This document shows, one piece after another, positions 8,975-20,093 of a DNA stretch of 29,518 bases (positions are counted from its first letter, which is position 1; each line of letters starts with the position of its first letter). The stretch comes from Chrysochromulina tobinii. Lineage: Eukaryota; Haptophyta; Prymnesiales; Chrysochromulinaceae. Both the position numbers and the translations under genes were made by a program. Location: contig JWZX01002474.1 of NCBI GenBank assembly GCA_001275005.1, forward strand, positions 1 through 29,518, read 5' to 3'. The notes beneath the pieces were generated by a model, which searched no databases, was not told where the DNA came from, and saw nothing but the letters and a program-made list of their open reading frames with translations.

Positions 8975-10339
8975 ATGCCTGCAGCGATTGAGGGCTTCCC
9001 GTTTATCTATCCGCTCGTCGCCGTCTCCTTGGGCATGTGCACCGAGAGCGCGACCTCTACACCCTTTAACGGGGATAAGGTGCCCCTGCGGGCAAGCCGT
9101 CAGTCCTTCCTCGGCGCAACTTCGCCCCCACCGCTGTCCTTCTTCTCGTTGGACACTTGTGTGTTCTCCTCTGACAACGATTGCGACGACAAGAGTCCTG
9201 GCTCCAAGTTCCCGATGTGCGCGTTCGGCAACGACTGCGGCGTGCACACCGCGTCGCCGCCACCGCCGGCGCCACATTCCCCCGCCATGGTCTGCGTGAA
9301 CAACTGCCTCATCGCCGGCGGCAGCTTGTGCAGCGATGACGGCGGCGTCCCTGGCTCCGAGTTCGCAAAGTGCGCCTACGTCATCGACTGCGGCGGCGTG
9401 CGCCCCATGTTGCCACCTCTGACATCCAGCCCACCTGTTTCACCTCCGGAGCCCAACCTACCGCCTGGCGTCTGCACGAACACGAGCTTCGTCGCCTCCG
9501 ACGCCGATTCCGACGACGGCAGCCCCGGCTCCAAGTTCCCGATGTGCACGCTCGGCACGGAGTGCGTCGACTGTGGTGTGCGCACCGCGTCGCCGCCGCC
9601 GGCGCCACATTCCCCTGCCATGGTCGACATGAACAACTGCCTCATCGCCGGCGGCAGCTCGTGCAGCGACGACGGCGGCGACCCTGGCTCCGAGTTCGCA
9701 AAGTGCGCCTACGTCACCGACTGCATCGGCGGTGGGCCGCGCGTCTCCATGCCATCGCCGCCTGCACGGTCACCAGCAGTGCATGCGGCGCACAACCCAC
9801 CACTAAACATCTGCTCGAATTCATGCTTCTCCAACATTGCATGCCCGGATCTGGTATCGTGCCCGTACCTGAACACCACAGTCGGCGGCACTGGCCTCCA
9901 CCACAACCCGGCTGGCAACTCCTTCCTGGACTCGTGCACCATCTACCGCGGCGCCGCGTGGACTTGCGCCGGGCGTGATTCGATGACGGCCGACGACGGG
10001 CGGCGCAAGGGCGCGCGCCAGGTCTCTGAGATCGCACTTGAGGAGCTCTTCATCGAGAGCAAGCTCTGGAACGCCGACGTCAAGTACTCGTTCCCGTATG
10101 AGGACACTGCGGGCGTCCCCCTCGATGAAGGGGCGAAAAGGAACGGTGTGCATTTACGGTGGGTGGAGTGCGTCGACGGCGCGCTCGTGCTGCTCAGGCT
10201 CGGGTTGCTCGTCTATGCAGTTTGCTCGGAGCAGGAACGGTCAGGGCGGAACACGCACTTTGTGATTTGGTCGAAGAACAATCGCTCCTACCGTAACCAG
10301 TGGGTCAAATTGGCCTTGCTCGCCCTCATCGTCCCAGGG
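8975..10339 (+). CDS. Cys-rich repeat extracellular protein segment
   Basis: The frame is open from before 8975 (ATG MPAAIEGFPFIYPLVAVSL) to 11047. The credible part ends near a good donor at 10340 (CAGGG then GTAAGC). It contains four degenerate Cys modules, C-x3-C...DDGG-PGSEF-x-x-C-x-Y-x-x-DC-x-x-G, separated by Ser/Pro linkers, at about 9154, 9296, 9475 and 9632. This module type is common in extracellular proteins of algae; its function is unknown. A further Cys-containing stretch (ICSNSCFSNIACPDL) and an unrecognised 150-residue segment follow, with hydrophobic stretches near 10190 and 10310. The next exon may begin near 10565, where the Pro-rich frame leading into the beta-helix starts. 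Linkage to that gene is inference. Confidence 0.45.
9154..9735 (+). repeat. Tandem duplication of a two-module Cys-rich unit
   Basis: The first pair of modules (about 9154-9395) and the second (about 9475-9735) share long identical stretches, such as GGCTCCAAGTTCCCGATGTG and the ACCGCGTCGCCGCC linker. The order is A-B-A'-B', so one unit of about 320 bp duplicated as a block. Confidence 0.7.
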
Positions 10340-10564
10340 GTAAGCGCCGTGGCGACGACGGCATCATCCGATGGCGATGGGACTAGTGCGAATCGGGCAG
10401 AGTCGGCGCAAATGTCGCCACCGCGGCCGCTTGCACCCACTCCATGCGCCGATGATGTGAACAGCGGTGCCTTTGACTTAAGCGGCGCCCCCATGCCGTG
10501 CTCCTACTTCACAGCACTGCCCTCTGTTTGCGCTTCCTATTCCATTGCACGCACCGCTTGCCCA

Positions 10565-11420
10565 GTCGCGTGGCACGTGTCCGCCTCCCCCGCCTGTCCC
10601 CTTGGGCATAACGGTCTTGGCCGACGCCGAAACGAGCGACCACCCTGTTGCCGGGATGCACGCAGTCCAGCATGCGCCCAGTCACCATCGTGCGCAGCAG
10701 GCCCAGGCCAGCGTCGTCCCCAGCCTGACCAGCCCTTCCTCTGCAGGCAGCAGTCCCGTTGCAGCCCCTTCGTTCCCGCATACTCCTTTGCCGCCCTCAT
10801 CCACGTCGCCGACCCCACGGTCACGGCCTCCGCCCTTGCCACCCTGGCCGCCCTCGCCTCCCCGATTGATGCCCCCACCCACGCCGTCCCTGTACCCTCC
10901 AGACTCTGGCCCGACGCCGCCTCGATCCTCGTCTCCGCCGCCGCCGCCGCCGCCGCTGTACCCGCCCATGCCACGACCGTTGATTCCACCTCCTCCACCC
11001 GTTTGGATGCCACCCTTGACGCCCCTCACTCCCAGCCACCGCCGTGAGCTGCAGCACGCCCAGCCACCGCCCTCGCCACCACCACCTTCTCCGCCTCCGC
11101 CTCCACCTTGTCCTCCGCCATCGCCGCCGTTTCCACCGGTAGCGATGGGGGCCACGCTTGTGAGCACCGTCGCCGGCCTGACCAGTGCACTCGCCAACAC
11201 AGCCATCGGCCACATGGTCCTTGCTCCCGGCACCTACTTCCTCAGCGGCGAGCTCAGCATCACCAGGAGCGTCGTCCTCGAGGCGGCGGTGGCAGGCTCG
11301 GTCGTGCTGGATGCACAAGCGAGCTCCTCGAATCCGCGCCACGTGCTGAACATCAACCCGGGCTCGTTGGGCGTCGTGCAACTGATCGGGCTCAACATCA
11401 CCGGGGGGCATGTAATTTAT
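10565..11420 (+). CDS. Pro-rich linker and start of the right-handed beta-helix
   Basis: From about 10565 (after the acceptor TTGCCCAG) the frame encodes a long Ser/Pro-rich linker to about 11140. It is followed by TLVSTVAGLTSALAN, MVLAPGTYFLSGELSI, SVVLEAAVAGSVVLDA and VVQLIGLNITGG. This is the capping start of a pectate-lyase-like right-handed parallel beta-helix, as in algal and bacterial surface proteins with polymorphic outer-membrane-protein-type repeats. The exon ends at 11420 (TAT then GTACGTGG) in phase 0; a donor at 11412 (CAT then GTAATT) would also be in phase. The upstream boundary is uncertain. Confidence 0.55.
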
Positions 11421-11727
11421 GTACGTGGCTGCCGCAGAGACCTATAAACTCCCCATCGCCCCGATGGGATAATTACTGACGTGCTTGCCCCGACTCTCGC
11501 TCGCACAATTGCGGCCGACACTCTGGTCAACTATAGCCTTATGTACGTGCCGCAGAGACCTGTATTTTCCCATCGCCCGATGGGAAAACTGCTGACTCGC
11601 TTGCCTCGACTCTCACTTGCACAACTGCAACTCACGCTTCGGTCACCTACAGAATGTACGTGCCGCAGAGACCTGAATTTTTTACATCGCCCCGATGGTA
11701 GACACACGTTTTGCTCGTTGTTTGCAG

Positions 11728-11802
11728 GGAGGCGGTGTCTTGGTCTTGGGTGGCTCAGTGACCATCTCATCGTGCACCATCAGTGGGAATGCAGCTGGCT
11801 AT
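11728..11802 (+). CDS. Beta-helix coil exon a
   Basis: 25 codons, phase 0 at both ends, between TTTGCAG and GTGCGCGC. It reads GGGVLVLGGSVTISSCTISG and then NAAGY, one turn of a right-handed beta-helix. Confidence 0.75.
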
Positions 11803-12098
11803 GTGCGCGCGCTCACGCTCTTAAAAGTTCTGTATTGGGAGCCTTGCTGACATGCCCCAATGGACTCTCATTATTCAATTCGGATCGATCTTCGGTTCTA
11901 CCAGGCAGCAGTACGTGCCAGCCACGTCTGCAAACTTCCCATCGCCCCAATGGGGAAATTGCTGACACGCTTGCCTCGACTCACGCTTGCACAACTGCGA
12001 CTGACGCTCCGGTCAACTACAGAATGTACGTGCCGCAGAGACCTTCAATGTTTCCCATCTCCCTGATGTGAGACTCACGTTTGGCTCGTTGTTTGCAG

Positions 12099-12173
12099 GG
12101 CGGTGGTGTCGCAGTCTTCGGAGGCACAGTGACCATCTCATCGTGCACCATCAGTGGGAACACAGCTAGCGCT
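12099..12173 (+). CDS. Beta-helix coil exon b
   Basis: 25 codons, phase 0, between GTTTGCAG and GTGCGCGCTC. It reads GGGVAVFGGTVTISSCTISG and then NTASA. Confidence 0.75.
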
Positions 12174-12684
12174 GTGCGCGCTCATCCTCAAAAGTTCCCA
12201 ATCCCCCAATGGGAAAGTTGCTGACGTGCTTGCCCCGACTCACGCTTGCACAACTGCGGCCGACGCTCTGGTCAACTTCAGGACGTATGTGACGCAGAGA
12301 CCTCAAATTTTCCCATAGCCCCGATGGGAAGATTGCTGACGCGCTTGCCTCGACTCTCGCTTGCACAACTGCGGCTGACGCTCCGATCAACTACAGTCGG
12401 TATATGTGCCGCAGAAACCTGCAATTTTCCCATCGCCCCGATGGGAAATTGCTGACTCGCTTGCCTCGACTCTCACTTGCACAACTGCAACTCACGCTTC
12501 GGTCACCTACAGAATGTACGTGCCGCAGAGACCTGAATTTTTTACATCGCTTGACTCGCTTGCCCCGACTCACGCTGGCACAACTGCGAATACTTCGGTC
12601 AACTACAGTGGGTGCGTGACACAGAGACCTTGAAAACTTCCCATCGCCCCCATGGGAGACTCACGTGTTGCTTGTTGCTTGCAG

Positions 12685-12759
12685 GGCGGTGGTGTCTTCG
12701 TCTCTTCTGGCACGGTCACGATAACGTCTTCCTCGATCTACGGGAATACAGCTGCTGAT
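12685..12759 (+). CDS. Beta-helix coil exon c
   Basis: 25 codons, phase 0, between GCTTGCAG and GTGCATGCTC. It reads GGGVFVSSGTVTITSSSIYG and then NTAAD. This coil lacks the Cys found in coils a, b, d, e and f. Confidence 0.75.
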
Positions 12760-12831
12760 GTGCATGCTCATGTTCAAAAGTTCCCAATGCCCCCATGGGA
12801 TTTTCACATGTTTTTGCGCTTGTGCTTGCAG

Positions 12832-12906
12832 GGCGGCGGCGTGTTCATCAACAGTGGCACGGTGACCTTGTCATCGTGCACCATCACTGGCAACACAGCG
12901 TACGGA
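12832..12906 (+). CDS. Beta-helix coil exon d
   Basis: 25 codons, phase 0, between GCTTGCAG and GTGCGTGCTC. It reads GGGVFINSGTVTLSSCTITG and then NTAYG. It is separated from coil c by a single 72-nt intron with no 3/6-nt spacer, the simplest form of the array. Confidence 0.75.
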
Positions 12907-13347
12907 GTGCGTGCTCACGCTCAACATTTCTCATCGCCCCGATGGGAAAGTTGCTAACACGCTTGCCCCGACTCATGCTTGCACCAATGCAAACGCTTCG
13001 GTTAACTAACAGTGGGGGGTGCGTGCCACAGAAACCTTGAAAATTTCCCATCGCCCCGATGGGAAAATGCCTTGTTGACTGTGTCCATTTCGAGTCTCAT
13101 CTTTTATGATGGATGCTGCCTCGAACTACCAGTGGAATGTACGTGCCATCTGCACCTGAAACTTCAAATGTTCCCATGGCCCCGATGGGAAAAGTGCCTT
13201 GTTGACTGTGTCCATTTCGAGTCTCATCTTTTATGATGGATGCTGCCTCGAACTACCAGTATAATGTACGTGCCATCTGCACCTGAATCTTCAAATGTTC
13301 CCATGGCCCCCATTGGTGACTCACGTTTGTTTTGCTTCTTTTTGCAG

Positions 13348-13425
13348 GGCGGCGGTGTCGCTGTACACTATGGAGGCACAGTGGCCATTTCATCGTGCAC
13401 CATAAGTGGGAACTCAGCTTCACCT
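13348..13425 (+). CDS. Beta-helix coil exon e
   Basis: 26 codons, phase 0, between TTTTTGCAG and GTGTGTGTGC. It reads GGGVAVHYGGTVAISSCTIS and then GNSASP. One codon longer than the other coils and nearly identical to coil f. Confidence 0.75.
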
Positions 13426-13622
13426 GTGTGTGTGCTCATGTTCAAAAGTTCCCATGGCCCCGATGGGAAAAGTGCCTTGTTGACATGTCCATTTCGATTC
13501 TCAACTTTTATGATGGGTGTTGCCTCGATCTACCAGTTTGGGGTACGTGCCATCTGCGCCTGAAACTTCAAAATCCCATCGCCCCCATGGGTGACTCACG
13601 TTTGTTTTGCTTCTTTTTGCAG

Positions 13623-13697
13623 GGCGGCGGTGTCGCTGTCTATGGAGGCACAGTGGCCATTTCATCGTGCACCATAAGTGGGAACTCAGCTTCATCT
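13623..13697 (+). CDS. Beta-helix coil exon f
   Basis: 25 codons, phase 0, between TTTTTGCAG and GTGTGTGCTC. It reads GGGVAVYGGTVAISSCTISG and then NSASS. With its upstream intron it is a very recent copy of coil e and its upstream intron. Confidence 0.75.
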
Positions 13698-14104
13698 GTG
13701 TGTGCTCATGTTCAAAAGTTCCCGTGGCCGATGGGAAAATGGCTGACGTGCTTGCCCCGACTCACGCTTGCACAACTGCGAACGCTCCGGCCAACTACAG
13801 GATGTACGTGCTGCAGAGACCTTGAAAAGGTCCATCGCCCCGATGGGAACATTGCTGACGTGCTTTCCCCGACTCACGTTTGCACAACTGCGAACGCTTC
13901 GGTCAACTATACAGAGGGTGCGTGTCACAGAAACCTTGAAAAGTTCCATCGCCCCGATGGGAAAGTTGCTGACATGCTTGCCTCGACTCACTCTTTCACA
14001 ACTGCGAACGCTTTGGTCAACCAAACAGGGGGTGAGTGCTGCAGAGACTGTACACATTTCCCATCGCCCCAATGGGAGACTCACGTTTTGCTCGTTGTTT
14101 GCAG

Positions 14105-16446
14105 GGGGGGGGTGTCTTAGTCGGGTGGGGCACAGTGTCAATCGTGAACTCCCAGATCTACTCCAACACAGCCGGCAGCAGTGGCGGTGGTGTCTCTGTC
14201 TTGGGAGGCACAGTGGCATTCATCAGATCCCAAATATACAACAATGGGAACAACAATGTCAAAGTCTCAGGAGGAGCCACTGTCTGCTCCTTCGACATGA
14301 TCCTCACCGGCCTCATTGGCGTCGTCTCAGCCTGCCCGGCACCCCCACCGCAACTTCCGCCTCCGCCCTCCCCTTCGCCACCCGAGCCCTCACCTCCTCC
14401 TTCTCCTCCTCAACCTCCGTCTCCACCGTCGCGCCCACCGTCGCGCCCTCCCTCACCACCGCCGCCCAGCCCGTCGCCGCCGCCGCCCTCACCGCCGCCT
14501 CCCTCGCCCTCGCCACCGCCGCCCTCATCGCCGCCGCCCTCGCCTGAGCCGTGCCCGCCGCCGCCGCCGTCGCCCTTCCCTCCACGGCCTCCGCGTTCCC
14601 CTGTGCCATTTGATGTCCCGCCCTTACGACCATCGCCCTCGCCGCCTCCGCCCTCGCCCTCCCCACCGCCGCCGTCGCCCTCGCCGCCACCACGTCCGCC
14701 CTCGCCGCCGCCGCCCTCGCCGCCGCCCATGACATGTGGCCCTGGCACCTTCTACAACCCCACCACCAACCAGTGCGCGACGGTCATCACATGCGGCCCT
14801 GGCACCTTCTACAACTCCGTCGCCAATCAGTGTGAGATTGCTGAGATTGTGTGCGGCCCAATCAACGGCCGGCGCATGGCCACCGAGGTGCCACTCGATA
14901 TCGCAGACTCTGCCGATGACGCCCAGATCCTCGCCGACCACGTGCTCGACGTGGTCAGCAGCTACCTCGAGAAGCATGCAGAGGTTGATAAGCTCCGCTC
15001 ACAACTCAAGCAGCTTTTTGGGCAGACGAGCGTCGGCGTGTTTCCTTTGCCCATCCCTGCACCTTCCTGGGCAGCAGCGTCGCCTGCACGCGAGCTGCAT
15101 CCCAACCTGCGCCGCCTTCAGGGTGGCTTGAGCACGTGCCAGGCGGTAGCGCGACAGTCGTTCTGTCAGCCGCCCAGTGCGCCACCTTCACCCTCGCCGC
15201 CGCCGCCGTCGCCGTCGCCGCCGCCCCATCGCCGTCACCGCCACCGCCTTCGCCCTCACCGCCGCCACCGCCCTCACCGCCGCCGCTCTCACCGCCTCCG
15301 CCATCGCCCTCTCCACCGCCGCCGTCGCCGCGGCCGCCCTCGCCACCGCCGCCCTCGCCCTCGCCGCCGCCGTCCTCACCGCCGCCGCCCTCGCCCCCGC
15401 CCTCGCCCCCGCCCTCGCCGCCGCCCTCGCCGCCCGCGATGAGCGTCGTCGACTTCGCCCTCCAACTCGCCGGTGACGTCTCCTCCTTCACCCCGAGCGT
15501 GCGGACCGAGATGAAGGCTGCGATCGCGGGCCGGGCGGGCGTCGACCCATCGGCGGTGATGGTTACGGTCACGTCGGGCAGCGTCATCGTCGGCGTGCGC
15601 ATCCTCACGCCCACGGCGATGGCGACCTTGGTGCAGTCGGCGATGGCCAGCGCGACAAGCAGCCCGAGCAGCGCGACCGCCATGCTCGCGAGCGTCACCG
15701 GCGTCTCGATCGCCGTGCTCGCGGTCGTGACGCCGCCCATCATCGCGAACGTCGCACCTCCGCCACCGCCGACGCCTTCCTCGCCCTCGCCATCGCCGCC
15801 CCAGCAACGGCCGCCGGGCGCGCTGAACGGTGGCGGCGCCATCAGCATCCTCGCCATCGCCGTGCCCACGGCGATTGTTGTGCTGCTGTGCTGCCTGGCG
15901 ACGGTCTGCTGTTGGACGAGGCGCAGGCGCAGACAAGTCCAGCTGCGGCGCGCAGACGTCAACAACTGGCTCCGCAACATGTCCATGAGCACGGTCGGAA
16001 AGCAAGAGGAGAAGGCTGCAAGAGCGATCCAAACGGCGGTGATGGTGACTGTAACGGCGGACCCGGAGCCAGAACCCGCGTTCGCAACGACGGCCCCGAA
16101 GCCCAACTCTGGGTCCGAGCTCGAGCTCACGACCTTTAACTCTGGTGCGAAGGCCGCCCAAGAGCCCAAACCTGCGGAGGAGGCGCAGGCTGAGGCTGCC
16201 AGGGCGGCTGCGGAGGAGGCGGCGCAGGCTGAGGCTGCTAGTGTGGCTGCGGAGGAGGAGGCGGCGCAGGCTGCTGAGGCTGACAGGGTGCAGGTGCTGG
16301 AGCCCACTGTGCCACCGACCGCTGTGCGCACGGTGGACGAGCTTCGAAACCGGCGCTCAACCTTCATTTTCCCTCGTAATGCTGTTCCGGCCGCTACCTT
16401 CACCAATGTGACTGATGTCACCAGGGGGCAAAAAGTACGGCTTTAG
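14105..16446 (+). CDS. Last exon: beta-helix end, Cys/Pro linkers, SEA-like domain, membrane span, tail
   Basis: The exon begins in phase 0 after GTTTGCAG with two more coils (GGGVLVGWGTVSIVNSQIYS, then GGGVSVLGGTVAFIRSQIYN) and a closing strand. A Ser/Pro linker follows (about 14340-14730), then two TCGPGTFYN-x-x-x-NQC modules, a helical segment (about 14870-15020) and a second Ser/Pro linker. In that linker, near 15225, the reading frame shifts; one missing G in a CCG run would explain it. Downstream come the SEA-like domain (from Met 15439, GSVIV at 15577-15591), a membrane span (about 15841-15915) and a tail with Glu/Ala-rich helical repeats, stop TAG at 16444. The SEA/TM part is almost identical to bases 190-740, but the TIR block is absent: the text goes from NMSMSTV almost directly to AIQTA. 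Probably a cell-surface adhesin or receptor. Confidence 0.65.
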
Positions 16447-17484
16447 GGGGGTGGTGTTCACGGGTCGCGTGTTCTACTGTCACACGGGACCCGGGGCGGG
16501 TTCTGGGCGGGTTCGGGGCGGGTTCCTTCGCCCCGGCGAGTGAGCTGTGAGGCACCAGAGCGGAGCGCGGGCGAAGGGGGATACTTGGTTGGGTCTGCTG
16601 CTGATCTGCTGCGTAGTATACTATGATCTGTATACGTAAGTGGCAAGAAGGGATGACGATTGACGAAGGGACATGACGCGTAGTTGAGCTGTAGAGGTGT
16701 AGTGAACGTGGATTCTCTGGTGGCGCGGGTGGCGCGATATGTGGCATGCGTCGAGCTCCCGAGCGTTCGGGGTTCTCCCGGAATCTGGGCTGCATCTTGA
16801 TCTTAAGATGCATCGTGTCGGCCAGGCGGGCGGGCCGTTCTTGCTTCTTGACGCGGACTTGTTCACTTGAGCGTTGAACGACACCGTGAACACTCAGTCT
16901 ACAGAGCGGACTACACGACCGCACTCGGCACTGTACACAACCGCTCACCGCTGCGTACCGCAACTGCAGCGCACCAGCCACGCAGCTGCACGAGGTGTTC
17001 CGTGTTCGATTCCGTGCACGGGTGCCGCGGGGCGCGCGGCTAACCGGTGTACGGCCATGTGTACGGCCGGGCGAACTTCACCCACGCTATTCAAACCCTA
17101 GATAACAAAACTCAAATGTCAAAACGCACTCCCGGCTTTCTCAGACCGCTTATATTGTCGAACCCGTCCTGCATCTCGCAGGCTCGTCCATCCCATGCCA
17201 TCCGTGCCCCAACCCCGCGTGATGCGCGCGCGTTCCCTCTGCTCCCAATGTGCCGCGCCGTGCTCTACGTGGACCGCATCTTCCACGCGCAGCGCCCCCC
17301 CATGCAAGGCTGCTTGTATTCATTGTGTGTGCTAGACCTCCGTTGCCACAAGACCTCTGCCAGCTCGGGCGGAGGTCTGTAGAGACGTAGGAGTCACGAT
17401 CTCGCCACGATCTCGCTCCGAGCGAGCACACGTCGCTGCTGCTGACTGCGTGCCTCTGCGGCAGCGGCGGCGGCGGGCGCCCGT
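16447..17484. other. Intergenic region, 3' flank duplicated
   Basis: About 16560-16790 is homologous to 1700-1880, the 3' flank of the TIR-containing paralogue. It probably contains the shared 3' UTR and terminator. The remainder to 17484 shows no supported gene; it includes the 3' UTR of the minus-strand kinase. Genes on both sides converge here. Confidence 0.55.
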
Positions 17485-19801
<2,317 letters not shown>

Positions 19802-20093
19802 CCGGCCGGCAGGTCCGTGAACGGCCGGCGAGGGAGGGATAGCCACAGTAGCCGTGGCTGCTCGACTAGGGCCTGAACGCGCGGACGGCGTTGAGACGGC
19901 CTGGAAAGCCTTGTGCAGAGAGGCGCCGCTTGAGCAGAGTAGCTGGATGGCTGGTGCTTTTTTGGCGTGGGGGGAAAAGAAACGACTTCAGAGCGCACCC
20001 TCACCGAGATACCCTCGCCAACCTCGCCTCCTGTCTCTGGAAACATCTGAACAGGAAAGCCGAGCGTCAACGGTTTGTTGCGGATTTCACGAT
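19802..20093. promoter_or_regulatory. Shared divergent promoter region
   Basis: 292 bp separate the start of the minus-strand kinase from the chosen start of the plus-strand plastid protein, so both promoters and 5' UTRs must lie here. No TATA box is obvious. Confidence 0.4.

Larger units (their letters stand above)
11537..14031 (+). other. Fifteen candidate micro-exons of 3 or 6 nt between intron units
   Basis: Between an AG and the next GT lie: 11537-11542 CCTTAT, 11653-11655 AAT, 11905-11910 GCAGCA, 12023-12025 AAT, 12282-12284 GAC, 12397-12399 TCG, 12513-12515 AAT, 12609-12611 TGG, 13013-13018 TGGGGG, 13133-13138 TGGAAT, 13260-13265 TATAAT, 13537-13542 TTTGGG, 13801-13803 GAT, 13915-13917 AGG, 14029-14031 GGG. 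All are multiples of three and in phase with the coil exons. None of the 21 codons is a stop. They would add 1-4 residues (mostly Asn, Trp, Gly, Tyr, Asp) in the loop between coils. If unspliced, each cluster is simply a longer intron. Transcript data are needed to decide. Confidence 0.5.
11421..14104 (+). repeat. Tandem array of ~22 intron-like units in the beta-helix gene
   Basis: The array consists of GT...AG units of 72-121 nt. Boundaries: 11421-11536, 11543-11652, 11656-11727, 11803-11904, 11911-12022, 12026-12098, 12174-12281, 12285-12396, 12400-12512, 12516-12608, 12612-12684, 12760-12831, 12907-13012, 13019-13132, 13139-13259, 13266-13347, 13426-13536, 13543-13622, 13698-13800, 13804-13914, 13918-14028, 14032-14104. 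Nearly all contain a palindrome like CCCATCGCCCCGATGGG about 20-35 nt after the donor. There are two kinds of 5' half (GTGCGCGCTCA after coil exons; GTACGTGCCGCAGAGACC after the 3/6-nt spacers). There are three kinds of 3' half, ending GTTTGCAG, CAACTACAG or CGAACTACCAG. The units resemble introner elements, known from other algae and fungi. Confidence 0.8.

Noticed and set aside
11421-14104. CRISPR-like array (regular palindromic repeats)
   Set aside because: Repeats are degenerate, the unit is about 110 nt, boundaries are GT/AG, and the gaps are 3-6 nt rather than unique 30-nt spacers. The units interrupt a eukaryotic coding frame.
16000-16060. Calmodulin-binding IQ motif in the receptor tail (ARAIQTA)
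   Set aside because: Only the IQ pair matches; the following Gly/Arg positions of the motif are missing.
15006-16421. Minus-strand 471-codon frame
   Set aside because: Exact antisense of the Ser/Pro, SEA and membrane parts; its Gly/Ala/Glu-rich repeats mirror the CCG repeats.
16990-17040. tRNA gene suggested by TGTTCGATTCC
   Set aside because: The T-arm stem does not pair and no acceptor or anticodon stem is found at the right distances.
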